DNA of 64,000 bases from Thereva unica. Taxonomy: Eukaryota > Arthropoda > Insecta > Diptera > Therevidae. Each line of letters opens with the position of its first letter. Positions within the stretch are counted from its first letter, which is position 1. Shown piece by piece: positions 32,219 to 44,560 of the stretch. Location of the stretch: contig OX465281.1 of the NCBI GenBank assembly GCA_949987705.1, positions 258,202,542 through 258,266,541 of the forward strand. The letters are read 5' to 3'. Below the pieces are notes generated by a model, which was given only the letters and a program-made list of their open reading frames with translations, made no database searches and was not told the DNA's origin. Both the position numbers and the translations under genes were made by a program.

Positions 32219-35200
32219 ATGGATGATACACTGTTGAAAGTATTAATTACTCTTGCAGTAATTGTTGGATTAGCAATTGGGGCTGTCTTAATAAGGTGAG
32301 TAACCTAGCCCACTTTCTTAATTTCTGAAATTAATTGAAAACCGTTTCGTACTTGTTGTAATTTCTGAAATTAAATTGAAAACCGGTCGAACTCGTCGCT
32401 GTAGTCTAAAGAAATTTTTTTAAGTTAGGTTTTTTTCGGCAGTTACTCTGCCAGTCTCATACGTTTAACCGCTTCATTCGTATTCGTATCATGAATCTCC
32501 GACAAAAGTAAGGAAATAAAAAAAAACTGTGTCCGCTTTCAATGAAGAGCATAGCTGCACGATTTGCGTACAACTTTATGATAATATATAGTGTGGAATC
32601 TTGTAAGACTGCTTTTCTACAGTTACAACTTCCGCATGTCGATAATGATTCCTTTTCAACGAGCGCATAACGGGTGCTCATTGTTCGAAAATGCATATAT
32701 GGACAAGAGTTCATTTTTTCTATTTTCGCATACGGCATTAACTTCTTTTGCTCATATACTACCGATCTTGTTACCGTTTTATACGTCTAATTTAACTTAC
32801 ATTGTTTTTTATGAGGTTTGAATGGAATTTTTAAAATTTCACCAGTTGCGGTTTGTATTAAAAATGGGGAAAGCCCGCCCGACTGTAGTATATGATGTCA
32901 TATACAAAGTCTGTATATACGTCAATGGAATCTCCTGTTTTGAATATCATTTTAACCGGTTATTCCCAATCTTACTGCTCCTAACGCAAAACGTTTTTTA
33001 TATATCGTGCAACATAATTTTATTTTGTCTTAAATTAAGTTCGTCTTTCGCGGGACTACTTTTTTTAATGCGGGGTGCGTTTTAAGTTCCAAGCCGATGC
33101 ATACAATTTACATAGTAGCAACTGTGTCTTATATGGCACAAACACATGTAGCGAGCGGGATTCACTTGTTTTAGGAGCCAAACATGAGGGTCACCGCCTC
33201 GTTCTCATGCAACCCCTGGCTTCTTTTAATCTATCCGTCGGCCCAAAGGGCCCATCATACAGTCGCTCTGCGAGGGCGTAATGATCGTTAGTGAATCAAT
33301 TGCTGTTCCATTCCCGAATGGTGGCTATTCTGTTTATTGACAAGTCGAAATGGCCTCGTCACTCATGAAGATTTTTCACCAAAAATGTTAATACGATGTT
33401 AGATGCTCCCTAATAAATTGTTGTCGACTACTATCAACAATTGTATAATATACACTGACCAATGACACTTACCTTGCCCTCCAGCGGACTATGTTTGGGC
33501 AACAGTTCTCAACTCCGTCCAGGATCTCCCAGTTGCCGCGGCGTATGCTAGTAGGGTTCTCCTTCACGTTGTTTTTCGTCTTCCAGCTCGACGGGACGCT
33601 TGCAGGTTCCAGTCAAGGGCCTGTTTGGCTAAGTTCTCTTTTTCGCGTCGAAAGGTGTGGCCAATCCAATTACATTTTCTTCGCCCGATTTTGACGTCTA
33701 TCCGACACGGCACCATAGTTCTTCATTTGAAATTCTATCTTACCAGCGGATTTTTAGGATAAGACGTAGGTTTCTGTCGATGAAAACTTGTAGGCGCCTT
33801 GTGATGACTGTGGGTAACTTTCCATGTTTCGCAACCATACAAAAGAGCTGCCTTAACTCGGCGTTGAGCAGCCGCAATTTGGTGTGAATTGAAATCTCCG
33901 TTGACCTCCAGGCAAAACAGGCATGAATAGGCCCTTCGTGCTTTAAATATTCTGAAAATCACATTTTCTTCTGCCGCGCCATTTTCGGTAATAATTCTAC
34001 CGAGGTAACAGAGCTTATCAACCAAACCAACGTCACGGTTATTCAGCGATTCAATGATGTTTGCATTTACCCGCATTTCTTTAGTTATAGTCGGATTTAG
34101 CGATAAGCCTGCTGAACTACGCTATGTTGCTAAGTTGTTTAACATATTTTTGAGGTCCTGATGTCTGGGGAGCAGCAAACACATATCATCCGCGTAGTCG
34201 AGATCCTTAAGGCGGTCTGGCAACCTCTATTGTATGCTACCTGTTGTATAACTAACGCTGACAAAGATATCGTTTATTTCGGTTTGGATGAGGTGAAAAA
34301 ATTTTTTTTCTTAAGGTTCCTGTTAAATAAAACCATTTAGGACGGCGGAGTTGTAATCTCTCCAAACAAATGACATACAACTCAAAATGGTGGCGAAACA
34401 AGATCATCCTGAAACATAAAACGCACTCTGTACTAATACAATTTTTCTACATAAATAATATAACGTAATATAGTGTAAAAATAACGTGAACTCTTCAAGC
34501 ACCTCAGAAAAAAGTTATCAACTTGAGCAGGAATACTCCCAATCACACCGACAAGTAAAAAGAAGTGCCGTTGACCCCTTCCAGTGGCTTGAGCGCGAAG
34601 AATTTTAGATTAAGCAACCTTAGCCCCCGCGGCCTAGTCTTACTGTCTTGGGGATGATCATGACTCGCGCCACTCACGATGAAGTATTGAATCTATACGT
34701 ATTGAATATGGCGACCTAAACAAAATGGCGAATTAGCTATGTCTTTAAAACCTAATCAAAATGGATAAGGGTATGCCAAGTAGACTATAATAAGCTGTCA
34801 ATCTAAAATGATTAAAAATGAGAGAATTAAATTAAATTAATAAAAACAAATTTAAAAACTGGTTTTTCTAGAAGGAATATTTAATAATAATTATAAATGA
34901 CTAGACATTTTTTTCATGTTCGACTACAAGGAAAGCACGGCGTTCGCACTGTGTGAAATTATATGTATGCACGTATGCATGTATATCATAGCTTTGTAAC
35001 GCATGTACTACCAAGAACATGTAATAATAATTTTTGTGTATAAGATTGATAACCTTGACATTGCGAAGAAAATAATACATATAAGTACTTACATCTGATT
35101 ATAAAAATCGTAGACGCCTTGCTTTAATCGCAGTCGAACACGAAAAAAATTCTAATCATTTATAATTGATTGTAATTATTGTTAACTTTTCTTCTAAGAA

Positions 35201-38200
35201 AAACGAGTTTTTAATTTTAAACTTCATTTTGTTGTTACTCTGAACAGGATGTTTTCCCTTGCTATGAATGAAATCTGTAAGAAAATAATAATAAGAGCCG
35301 ACTTGACCTGACAAATGGCATAAGTTAATTGTTCAGCAATTTGCGTATTAAGAATGGCAAACAACTTAGAAATACCTCAGAAAGAAGAAACAATTTCTTC
35401 AGAGCTTGTAGTACAAACATAATTTGGTAGTCTACCTACATATAATGTTAATCGCCCAATAAAATGTTAATGGACACATTTTTTGTTTTAATTTGTTTTA
35501 AATGGGAGTAATAACATGAATGAATTTTTTGTAGTTCATTTTGAAAGAGGCGATTATCATTGCAGAGTCAAGATTATTATAAAAAAAGTAAAACTACTAA
35601 TTTGATTACTTATGTAGTGCCTTGTTTTTAATTACTGCGACGCGAAGTGAAAATTTGGATATTTTCTAAATAAAAGTACAATAAGCGTACTTACTAACAA
35701 TACATCTGGGACAAGGAGACCAGAAACTAATTCCCATGTTTTATTCACGTTGAGGCATGTTATTGTACTTGGATATTAACTTGATTCGGTATTAGCTTGC
35801 CAACCACGTACGCATTGCAAGTATTACGTCTTCAAGTATGTTTTTAAAAATTCGATTAATTTAAAAGAGTCTGTGCACACTGTGGACTGTTTAAATTTTA
35901 TTTGTTTATAAAATTGATAATGCACAATTGATTTTTTTGCTCGAAGAATTCCGAATTGTACATCTCAAGTAAGATATTCCCAAAATTTTATAACTACTGT
36001 TCCATCGAGTACCAGATTCATCTGGCTGGGAAACGACAATCGGAACCGGTGGAGAAAACAGTTGCGACAGGCCGGGACCGGATCCCGGTTGTAGAGCTGT
36101 TAAAGAAGAAGTTTAATGTGTAAAATATTTGATAATACTTTATATGCTACGTTCAGTTCAATAAAGTTATGCTTCTATAAATATCGCAGTTTAGCTGGTC
36201 TCGTTTTCTATGTTTAGGCCACACAATGCCCTCGTTCCATTCCATTCGGTATTACGTTTTCACCTCCATGTTTTTATTAGCTCCGCTACAATGTTATCTT
36301 TGCCGGAGGTTTGTTGTTTTTAGTTTTTAGCACGGCGTCTTGTTATTCTTCTAATGTAGACAATGTAATATCTCCCGCTAGTTCTTTTATGTAGCTTCCT
36401 AACATCGCACAGTGTGACGAGGCTATGGGACAAAACGGAAAAATATATAGGATTGAATATTGAATGTTAGAACCATAATCCTTGCATACTAAAAATAATT
36501 TTCATGCATCTTGCGAAAAAGGACGAAAAAGGATTCAGGACCAAAAAAGAATATTCTCATTTATAGACAGCTTGATGGACGGACTTTCATATACATACAA
36601 TCATTAGAATTGGTTGATTATATTAACTTTAAAGAAATATAATTAATTATATGTACCAAGTTTGTATGGGAGTATATGAAAATTGAAAACTTCAAATCCG
36701 ATTTGTAGAAGAAAAATTTTTTGTATTCAAATATAATGTAAAAAATTTATTTCATGTTTCTGTATACAAATTTTATTATATTAGAATAATTACAATCAAT
36801 ATTGGTTAAAATCAACATCAATTTCATCGTCTTCGTACTCAGAATCTGTATCATCTTCATCTACATCTAAGATATTTAACACGTCTTTATCTATCGGAAT
36901 TTCCTTCTTTGCCTTTGTCCCGCATGTATGGGTCTGAAGAGAGGAACAATCGCTTAATCAAATCTTCATTCGTAGCTGTGCGACCTGTTTTCCGAGTGTG
37001 TTCCGGTCGAAATCGCGGAACATCTTTGGTACGAGTTTCCTGTAATTCCAGTAATTCTTGCACTTTTCTCTCATTCCAAGAACTTTCTCGCCGTATTACC
37101 GTCATTGGTATTACCGAATCCTGCTAAAGGTTGATCCACTTTCAACGCCGTTTCCTTCAAAAACGCTTCCTGAACGGATTTCTTCCTATCATCGACCGCA
37201 GTTTTATTATCCTTGTTCTTCCTGTACACCTGCCACTCGACTTTGTAACTAATATGTAGTAGGCACTGGAATGAGTTAATCCAGGCATGAAGTGCGGATA
37301 TTCCGTATCGGTAATTATCTTCTTTTGCAGGTACTTGTCTCGGGCCATCAGTTACAATAGAGTTCATTCTGGCTTAGCTCCGCAAACGTAGCAATTAGCC
37401 TAACCTTTATTACCGGTAATATGGTTAATGACTTTCTCATCAACCATGGTCATAAACATATAATGTCCAACTCATGGTGTTGCCCTTAGTTGGTGAGTTT
37501 TCCAACTTATCTAACAAATCTACACCACTAAGTTCACCTTCCGCATGCAATGATTTTCTTGACGCCGATAACAATTCTTCCGATCCAAATTTTTTAAATG
37601 TTCGCAGACGGTTCCTTTTCTGTCGATCACTGAGGGAACTAAATTCACCACTTGGAGGACGACCACGCTTCGACGAACCCAGCTGTTTGTCTTGATCTTC
37701 GAACATTTCATCCTCCATCTCCTCCTCATCGCGTTTCAAAGTGAACCTGAAAACCTTAGTCAAATAATCAGAATTTTTTTCTACGAAACGATCCCATTGT
37801 CTGCCACACCCGATGAATTTCTTATTTAAATTCAAAAATTCAAATCGTACAATGTCCTGGACGTCCAACTGATCCTCCAGAACAAAACCTTCAGGAATTC
37901 GGGTCAAAATTTTGGTGAACAAATATTCCACAGCTTCATTTTTCGATGAATTTCGTCGCGCCTCCATGAAATCTTTGCCGCTGATTTTAACGACGCCTTC
38001 TGAAAAATATTAAAAAAAAGTAATTTGCGAGGGTTTGCGCAGGCACCACTATATGTTATTATAAACTACATTAGTTGTACTAAAATGTGTAGAAGACCAT
38101 ATTTGTACCATATTTTACCATTTTTTTAAAAGCTTCAAGGAATTATTGATGTGATTGAATTAAAAGTGAGAATTTTTATATGATTTTTTAATGTTCACCA

Positions 38201-40721
38201 AAATTGCTATATATCAGTCTTATTTAAATAATTTTAATGAAATAATACTATACATGCCATAAACTATTGGATTCATTATGATAAAAAATTTACTTTCACT
38301 TTGTTTTTTTTGCAGAACTTGTTGAAACTTCGCACACAAATTTTTAACTGATTGAAATAGAATTTGCGTGCGACCTTAACTACAACTTTCAGTTGGAATT
38401 TTTCGGTCCTGGAAGGGATATTCCAGGAATTATCACTTTACTTTTGTACATTGGGTATATGTGAAAGAAGTTCAGGACATTTCATTGGTATTCGTGAAAA
38501 ATGATTTATTTCCGTTTTTCAATACCTTTCGTCACACTGTGCATCATTTCGATTATTCGGTTCTTCTATGTTCAATACTTCGTTTTCCCAGTTATCAGAA
38601 TATCTTTGCGCTGGAATCTTGTGTCTGCGATCACCATATTATTCATCACTGCAAAACTGATCAGTCTCATACCGTTTTCATTTGTCTCATCATGTAGACT
38701 GAATGCTTCTATTGTTGGCCCTTTCATGGCCAATTTTCACATCTCCTATGACAATTTTTACATCAGGTTTAGGACAGTTTCTATCTCGAGTTTCATAAAA
38801 TTCATCTTTTATTTTTTCTAGTCCTTCCTCAAAAGGAGCATGCATATTTACTATGGAGTAATTAAAGACTCTTCCTCTTATACCTATTTTACATATTCTT
38901 TCATCTGTAGCATCAAATCCCATTACTAGTTGGTTAATTTGTTTTCTTACAATGAATGCCGTCCCAAAAGCTAGATTTCTCTCGTTACAGCTATAGAATA
39001 CATAGGGCGCGCTTTTCTCTAGAATTCCTTTTCTAATCCCCCTCACCTCTTGCACTGCTGTTAGATCACTGTATATTTATTTAATTCGTTTAGTAGAACT
39101 TTTAGGCTGCCAGGCTTACACAGTGTCCTTACGTTCCAGGATATTTGGGTCTTCGTTGTGTAGTCAATCTTATTGGAGGCTCTGTTGCAGGTCTCGTGGC
39201 AATGGGCAATGTCAGACGGGTTGCCAGCCCGTCGCCGGTATGTGAAATGTAGCGTCCCACTCCCACACTCGATAGTTTGCTATCCATCGGGCCTTACGGG
39301 GAGGAGACGGTTCGATATTGCCTGTGTCATCACAGACTTTAATATTTGTTATACAGATGTACCGCTTCATATAAAATTTTGTCCTTACCAAATTGCTGGT
39401 TGGAATTTATCATGGAATGGATTTGGAATTTATCATTGGAATTGCAATGCCTAGCGTTCGATATACATACATATTCTACAAAGCTCTCCGCGCAGCTTAC
39501 CTTCGGAGAAAATTCTTGTCCAAACCCATTAAAATAATAAAATAAGAAAATTATAAAATACGAACAAGTACGCGCAGGTAAACTATCTCCTTCTATTTAT
39601 ATTTTATTATTTTTTATTGAATATATTTTAAATAAAAAAAATGAATTTGTTTTCTCTGGTTCATTAGATTATACATTCAGGGTCCATTTTACAAGAAAAA
39701 GAATAGAATTGATGGAAAGGTTGTCATAATAACCGGATCCAACACAGGAATTGGCAAAGAAACTGCCCTGGAGCTAGCAAAACGTGGAGGGAAAATTTAC
39801 ATGGCGTGCCGAGACTCGGTGAAATGTGAAGCCGTTCGCCTCGAAATTATAGAAAAGACAAAAAATCAGAACGTTTTCAACAGAACATTGGACCTTTCTT
39901 CTATAGAATCCATTAGGAAATTTGCTGAAAAGTATGAACTGTTTTTGAGTTTTTTTGATTAATAACATTAATATTTTGCGATTTCTTTAGATTTCTTTCA
40001 GAAGAATCTCGACTAGACATTCTTATCAATAATGCTGGCGTTATGAATATCCCGAAAACGTTAACTAAAGACGGGAATGAGATGCAGATGGGAGTCAACC
40101 ACCTTGGGCATTTTTTACTAACAAACTTGTTGCTCGATACAATTAAAGCATCAGCTCCAAGCAGAATTGTTAATGTATCAAGTGCCATGTATTTCTTTGG
40201 AAAAATTAAAAAGGACGATTTCAACTGTGAAAAGACATACAGTCAACTTGGAGCTTATTCAGACAGTAAATTAGCAAATATTTTATTCACGAAAGAACTT
40301 GCCAAGAGACTAGCAGGGACTAATGTTACAGTGAATTGCTTACATCCAGGAGTAGTTAAAACGGAATTACTTCGACATGGTCCCACCTGTGGAGGACTAA
40401 GGTAAGATCGTACTTAAAGTTGTTTTAAAAGAAATTCACATATTTGCTTTCAGTACACTTCTACAACCGCTTATTTTGTATGCTTTTAAAACACCAAAAG
40501 CGGGAGCACAAACTACTATTCGACTTGCTTTAGATCCTAGTCTAGAAAATGTCACAGGATGCTACTTCTTTGATACTTATTACAAAGTTCCCGTCCTCCC
40601 TAAGGCTCGAGATCCAATTATGGCAGATTGGTTGTGGAAAAAGAGCGAAGAGTTAACTGGCTTGCGAAGTCCGGTAAATGATGCGACAGTAATTGAAGTC
40701 CATACACCAAATGGGGCTTAA
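32219..40721 (+). CDS. SDR gene 2: retinol dehydrogenase-like membrane-anchored reductase, four exons
   Basis: Exons 32219-32295, 39668-39931, 39991-40401 and 40454-40721 join in frame to 339 residues with GT-AG introns in the same positions and phases as SDR gene 1. The first exon encodes an acidic start (MDD) and a hydrophobic anchor to about residue 25. TGSNTGIG is at 48-55, NNAG at 127-130, the family Asn in VNHLGHF at 150, Ser in VNVSS at 177/178, and YSDSK at 203-207, so the N-S-Y-K tetrad is complete. This fits an active NAD(P)H-dependent retinol or lipid-aldehyde reductase of the RDH11-14 type, anchored in the ER or a similar membrane; the substrate is not told by sequence. The gene ends GGGGCTTAA, with AATAAA near 40758. 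Intron 1 is 7.4 kb and holds LINE fragments, a MITE and a RAG1-like pseudogene. Confidence 0.92.
32296..33480. other. Intron sequence, nothing firmly recognised
   Basis: First part of intron 1 of SDR gene 2. Several open frames of 64-93 codons occur on both strands, but none has a recognisable motif or splice context. Confidence 0.35.
33480..34265 (-). pseudogene. LINE fragment: reverse-transcriptase thumb and C-terminus
   Basis: This is the same family as the LINE at 55985-58470. The minus-strand frame from 34076 reads [47 protein letters not shown] and [15 protein letters not shown], matching 56816-56400. Upstream (34200-34150) remains of LKDLDYADD are recognisable. The C-terminal part at 33480-33740 is broken. 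There is no 5' half, so this is a 5'-truncated dead copy. Confidence 0.75.
34270..34845. other. Intron sequence, nothing recognised
   Basis: Part of intron 1 of SDR gene 2. I see no supported feature. Confidence 0.4.
34846..35225. mobile_element. MITE with about 85-bp inverted arms
   Basis: The left arm (TTAAAAACTGGTTTTTCTAG ... ATAAATGACTAGACATTT ... ATGTTCGACTACA) pairs with the right arm (GCAGTCGAACACG ... TCTAATCATTTATAATT ... TTCTTCTAAGAAAAACGAG). The 180-bp centre is AT-rich with no protein. Target duplication is not clear. Confidence 0.6.
35225..36000. other. Intron sequence, nothing recognised
   Basis: AT-rich; no feature supported. Confidence 0.4.
36005..36120 (+). pseudogene. LINE 3'-terminal remnant
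   Basis: The plus strand reads [23 protein letters not shown]. This resembles the W-x(2)-A-x(2)-R-x-xWRxxxxQAxxHxGL end of several insect LINE polyproteins. A relic only. Confidence 0.4.
36220..36410 (-). pseudogene. LINE reverse-transcriptase N-terminal remnant
   Basis: The minus strand contains [15 protein letters not shown] and KHGGENVIP. This matches the region LKxNKAxGxDxIxAExxKxGG that opens the reverse-transcriptase domain of many LINEs. Short and broken. Confidence 0.4.
36800..37975 (-). pseudogene. RAG1/Transib-like transposase relic
   Basis: The minus-strand N-terminal part (37967-37440) reads [34 protein letters not shown], then [19 protein letters not shown]. After a stop or frame change come ITGNKG and CYVCGAKPE (a CxxC unit, about 37385), then [20 protein letters not shown] and [16 protein letters not shown] (37367-37071). 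A third frame gives [28 protein letters not shown] and an acidic tail. The order CxxC, a helix after LHxxI, NxxxNDGNxARKF, then the RxxHxRK segment parallels the catalytic core of RAG1/Transib proteins. That assignment is from memory of motif order, so tentative. The part between ARKF and the last block is deleted, and frames are broken. It lies inside intron 1 of SDR gene 2. Confidence 0.5.
38000..38440. other. Intron sequence, nothing recognised
   Basis: AT-rich, no supported feature. Confidence 0.4.
38540..39160 (-). pseudogene. LINE apurinic/apyrimidinic-type endonuclease relic
   Basis: The minus strand from about 39150 reads [18 protein letters not shown], then [53 protein letters not shown] and [12 protein letters not shown]. 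This is the N-terminal endonuclease of an RTE/CR1-like LINE (the HAP and GDFNAKxG motifs; here GDFNAK has become GDVK). Weak continuation to 38540 reads [20 protein letters not shown], typical of the stretch after that motif. The reverse-transcriptase part is missing. Confidence 0.7.
39160..39660. other. Intron sequence with an unassigned GC-richer patch
   Basis: 39165-39330 has transposon-like composition (GGTTGCCAGCCCGTCGCCGG) but no motif I can name. The rest runs into the acceptor of SDR gene 2 exon 2 at 39667. Confidence 0.35.
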
Positions 40722-40769
40722 TTTTAAAACTAGAATTACGCAGTAGCTATGTAAGAAATAAATATTTGT

Positions 40770-41370
40770 ATTTTCATTTAGTTACTATTAATTATTCACA
40801 TGTTTCCAATGTATTTCATACTAAGGCCGATGTGGAAGAGTTAATTCCAACTTCTCAGAAACAAAGAAATGAAGCGATGTCTTTTAAGTCCGGGTAACCC
40901 ATATGGTTGGCGCAACTGCCAATTTATAGCTAGTCTACGCATACTCCACAAACGACAAAGATCGTCGGTCCTTTGGACAATAGCAAGAAGGTTTTGAATT
41001 GAAGAAGACCTGAGCAGGGTAGATAAAAGTTCTTCTTCTAATCCAGATCAGAGCAGGACATTCACAGAGAACATAATGTGGAAGTCTTGTCGCTTTCGTT
41101 GCCAATCCTAGGTTATGGAGGTTATACCGCTGCTCAACATTGCCAGTCAGATATCTCGCAACAGTCTAAGGTCTGCCCTGTTTAGAATGAAGGCGACTTT
41201 TAAGACAATCCTTTAAGAATCCACCACAGGAACAAAGGGCGAATTAGTGCAACGTCTAGCTGAATCGGTGAACAGCGATCGGGTAGGAATAAGCGAATAA
41301 AATGACGTGCAAGAAGACGCAGAAAACAGAGAATTTGAAATTTTGAAAGACAGGGTGGACGGACATTCTT
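40770..41370 (-). pseudogene. LINE 3'-end remnant (RNase H-type element)
   Basis: Related to 28790-29160, with shared words such as TGAAGAAGACC and CAGGACATTCACAGAGAACA. A degraded tail of the same LINE family follows SDR gene 2. Limits are approximate. Confidence 0.4.
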
Positions 41371-41374
41371 TGTA

Positions 41375-41580
41375 TATTGGCGGTCTACGTTGTTCTAGGT
41401 CTTCCGGCTCGACGAGATCCTTGCGGATTCCCGTTAAGAGCCTGTTTGGCTAGATTTTCGTTTTCGCGTCGCAAGGTGTGGCCAACCCAATTCCATTTCC
41501 TTCGCCTGATTTTGTCGTCTATACTTTCTTGGCCGGCACGACGCCATTCTATCTTGCCAGCGGATTTTTAGGATGCGAGG
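41375..41580 (-). pseudogene. LINE C-terminal fragment
   Basis: About 200 bp very similar to 56130-56345, the C-terminal coding part of the LINE at 55985-58470 (shared CTAGATTTTCGTTTTCGCGT and GTGTGGCCAACCCAATTCCA). A second copy of the family also occurs at 33480-34265. Confidence 0.75.
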
Positions 41581-43900
41581 TACTTTCATTGTTGTCCTTT
41601 ACTTATTTAAATATTACGAATTGTGGTCCTTTGACAGTCCTTTCTAAGACCTGGGACCGATTTCTAGTAGGTTAGGCTCAGTAGCTTAACCCAGACTTCT
41701 ATCAGGGACTTGAAGGGGGACCATGGATGTTTTGGGGATCCTGGAATATCGTTTCATATCCCTCCTGCCTCAGTCCAGTCTTTAATCCAGCATTAATCCC
41801 AGAAAGGTAGTAACGGCATTAGGGACCTTTGGTGGTGCCCGTACAGCATAGGGCCTAAAAGGCGCCAATTGCTAATATAATCTAAGATGTACAGCCTGCT
41901 ACCGAATCTACCTCCACTGCCTCGAAGGGTGACGAGTGACCCCTCTGGACACTCTCGTTTATATAAGAGTAACATATGGAGGAGGGTGAAAGATATTGCC
42001 AAAAATCATGCGAAAGCATACCCTATACATTATCGGAATTAGGAATTTCCACAAAGTTGGTACGACTGACAAAATGTGCAACGAAAAAACGCGGGTTAAC
42101 AGTCAAGAGCAGGAATATTTATTTTATAATGGGAAGAAATATAACTGTCGACAAACAAAACCTAGAAATAGTCGATAAAACAAGTAGTCTACCTTGGAAG
42201 AAACGGAAGAGATAACTAGACTAATATGTAGAGCCTTTTATGCCCAAAAGTAGATACTGCACTTGATATTTGTGCCAGAAGAATCGAGAAGAAGCATGCT
42301 ACCAGAGACCGCCAAACTTTCCTCAGAGGAGGATAAGGGTCGTTCTGGGCTCAAGCGCCATTGCATGGATGGATGGATTAGAATTGCACAACTACAGTAC
42401 TCCTAGCGAACTAACAGCCTTTATCAGGCATTTATAATATTTATAGTTTTGTGTTTTGTTACTTATAGGAGATATGTAAATGTTATATTACGGTTGTGTA
42501 CATGATTAATTAAAGAACTATACTTATTCATCCCGCGAAGCTCCTTACATTTGTAAGAACTTTACACTTTCTTTAACTTTTTTCTATTTTAAAAAATAGG
42601 GTTTTGAAACACACGAACTGTAAAAGAATACTTTATTGTGTGGCCAGTGGAATAGCTACAAATATCGCTGCTATTAAACCGGCAAAACCACGTTTTTACC
42701 GTACAATTATTGATTTGAATTAGCCAAATTTAAGATTAAACATTTTTCTTCCAACCACAAGAGCGCCAAAAATTTAAATGCGGATGGTATATAAACCTTA
42801 TTATGTCATAACGACAGCTGCCACTCGGTTGTCAAACTAACGTTGACGTTGCCTGTGTCGGTCGCAGTATTCCAACGATGAACAGAAATTTGTAAATTTT
42901 TTCACTTATATTTAGTTTCGCAAGTTAACATGGTTAAAGAATATAAAAAAAGGATATTGCAAACTTAAACCTTTCAGTTTTGACTTTCGTTCGTCCCTTA
43001 AGTTTGTTTGGTGTGCATAATTGAGAGAAAACAAGATCCGGTAAGTGTGGTGCAAATAAAAACATCAAAAGGGATAAAACTTTATTTTTAGAAATGATTT
43101 GTTGTGGTTCCTCAAGAAATTGAGCTCTAAGAACATGTTTTAGGGAGACAATTATCTGCATAGAGTTTTAGCGCTGGCAGAAGGTTACTACTTACAGAAC
43201 CGGAACGATTTTGATTCTTTCAAGGTTGATTTGAAGAGGTGTGAATAATTAATGCTTATCTGATCGGGTGTACATCGTAGATGCCTTCACTTTCAAGTTT
43301 ATTAATCGAAATTAATCAAACCGGAATCAATTTTGGAATAATTGTTTTTAATTTTTATGAGTAGTAGTGGGAGTTATGTAATGGGATTCCGCAATAAGAG
43401 AGAATAGTGTTTACCGCGGTGGAATATAGTTTATAAAACGACACGACATGAACTTTGGCAATTCATAATCTCTTACTTCCTTCTCGTCTTGTGGCACGTT
43501 ATATTAGTGTAAATTTTGTTGTTATCTGGAGTCTTATCAAGCCCAAAAATTTGATAATAATTTGGAAAAAACATGAAATCGTCTTGTAAGTTTTTTTTTG
43601 TTAATTAATTAACTGCAGTGCAAATCTAATCAGATATAACTCTACGCATAATTTATACTCTATAAAACTACACTTACAAATAACTGTATATTTAATTTAC
43701 TTTTAAAATAATTGTGAAAGTTTAACCTTCTAGGTTGGGATATTGGGTCCAAAAGCATCGGTGGTACTTCTTTTGGTCTGTTCTACGCCCTTATGCCTCA
43801 TATTTGCCACTTAGACAGGTTCAGTACACTGCCTAGTGGTGTATTCACTTACACTTGTTCAACGGGAAAACTTTACTATCTTTCATAAGCCAATAATTGC
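41580..43900. other. Intergenic sequence, no supported gene
   Basis: 41690-41960 is GC-balanced and transposon-like (TAGTAACGGCATTAGGGACC), with no nameable motif. 42400-43700 is AT-rich. A possible short first exon ATGAAATCGTCTT followed by GTAAGT occurs at 43573, but no continuation was found. Confidence 0.35.
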
Positions 43901-43919
43901 CCTGTCATCAACTACGCCC

Positions 43920-44060
43920 AAAGATTCCTTACCGGCGTTAAGAGATTACAAACAAAGAACCGCTTAGATTAAGCCAATCCAGGCGCAGATCTTCAGCATT
44001 CGGTGTGTTTCATAAAAGTCCGTCCGGCAAAGGTCTCCTTCATCCAACTAGTAGTGGGTG
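43920..44060. repeat. LINE-derived repeat related to 58730-58860
   Basis: The two segments share, with changes, AACCGCTTAGATTAAGCCAATCC and GTTCGGTGTGTTTCAT-type words. Probably 3' parts of one LINE family. Confidence 0.45.
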
Positions 44061-44271
44061 CCCCAATAACTACTTCCGGGTCGACAAATACAATGCCAGA
44101 GTCTAGTCTAGCTTTGAAGCCGCGATGTCACGGAACCCAACCAAGAGTAACTTGATTGCGAACACCCAGCCCACTGAGATAACGTTAGCAGTTGGGAACG
44201 TAATTTTGCCTTGGGCCTGTAGAGCCTCATTACAGTTTGGCGTTCACAGAAGACAAAGATCCGTCAACTAA

Positions 44272-44327
44272 GCCCGGCTTAGTGATTAGGAGGTAATCTA
44301 ACCTACCTCCTAATCACTAAACCGGGC
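44272..44327. other. Strong 24-bp hairpin
   Basis: Two 24-base arms, 44272-44295 and 44304-44327, pair with one mismatch around an 8-base loop. The arm includes TTAGTGATTAGGAGGTA. It lies inside degraded LINE sequence. It could be a small fold-back from duplication or a small-RNA precursor; only symmetry is seen. Confidence 0.6.
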
Positions 44328-44374
44328 GTAGTAAACCGCGGTACGGTTTGTATCTTCAACTTACCGTAGGAGAC

Positions 44375-44560
44375 GTAATGTTATAGACATCACGCTGGCA
44401 AATAAACACGTTGATAACGTGAATAACCGGAGGATCTCAGACGAGCCGTCATGCTTAGAACACAGACACATAGATTATAAGGTAGGTGAGCTCTTAGAAT
44501 TAGTGAGGGCATATAGGAATAAAGATACACGGACTGGGCAGCCTTTTGGGGTGAATTTAG
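44375..44560 (+). pseudogene. LINE endonuclease C-terminal remnant
   Basis: The plus strand reads VIDITLANKHVDNVNNRRIS and then DEPSCLEHRHIDYKVGEL. The words IDxTLxS...WRVSDExSxSDHRxI mark the end of the endonuclease domain in I/R1/Jockey-type LINEs. The usual SDH triad position reads LEH. Only the fragment is left. Confidence 0.65.

Noticed and set aside
43573..43592. Short first exon ATGAAATCGTCTT followed by GTAAGT
   Set aside because: A good donor but no matching downstream exon was found, so not reported as a gene.
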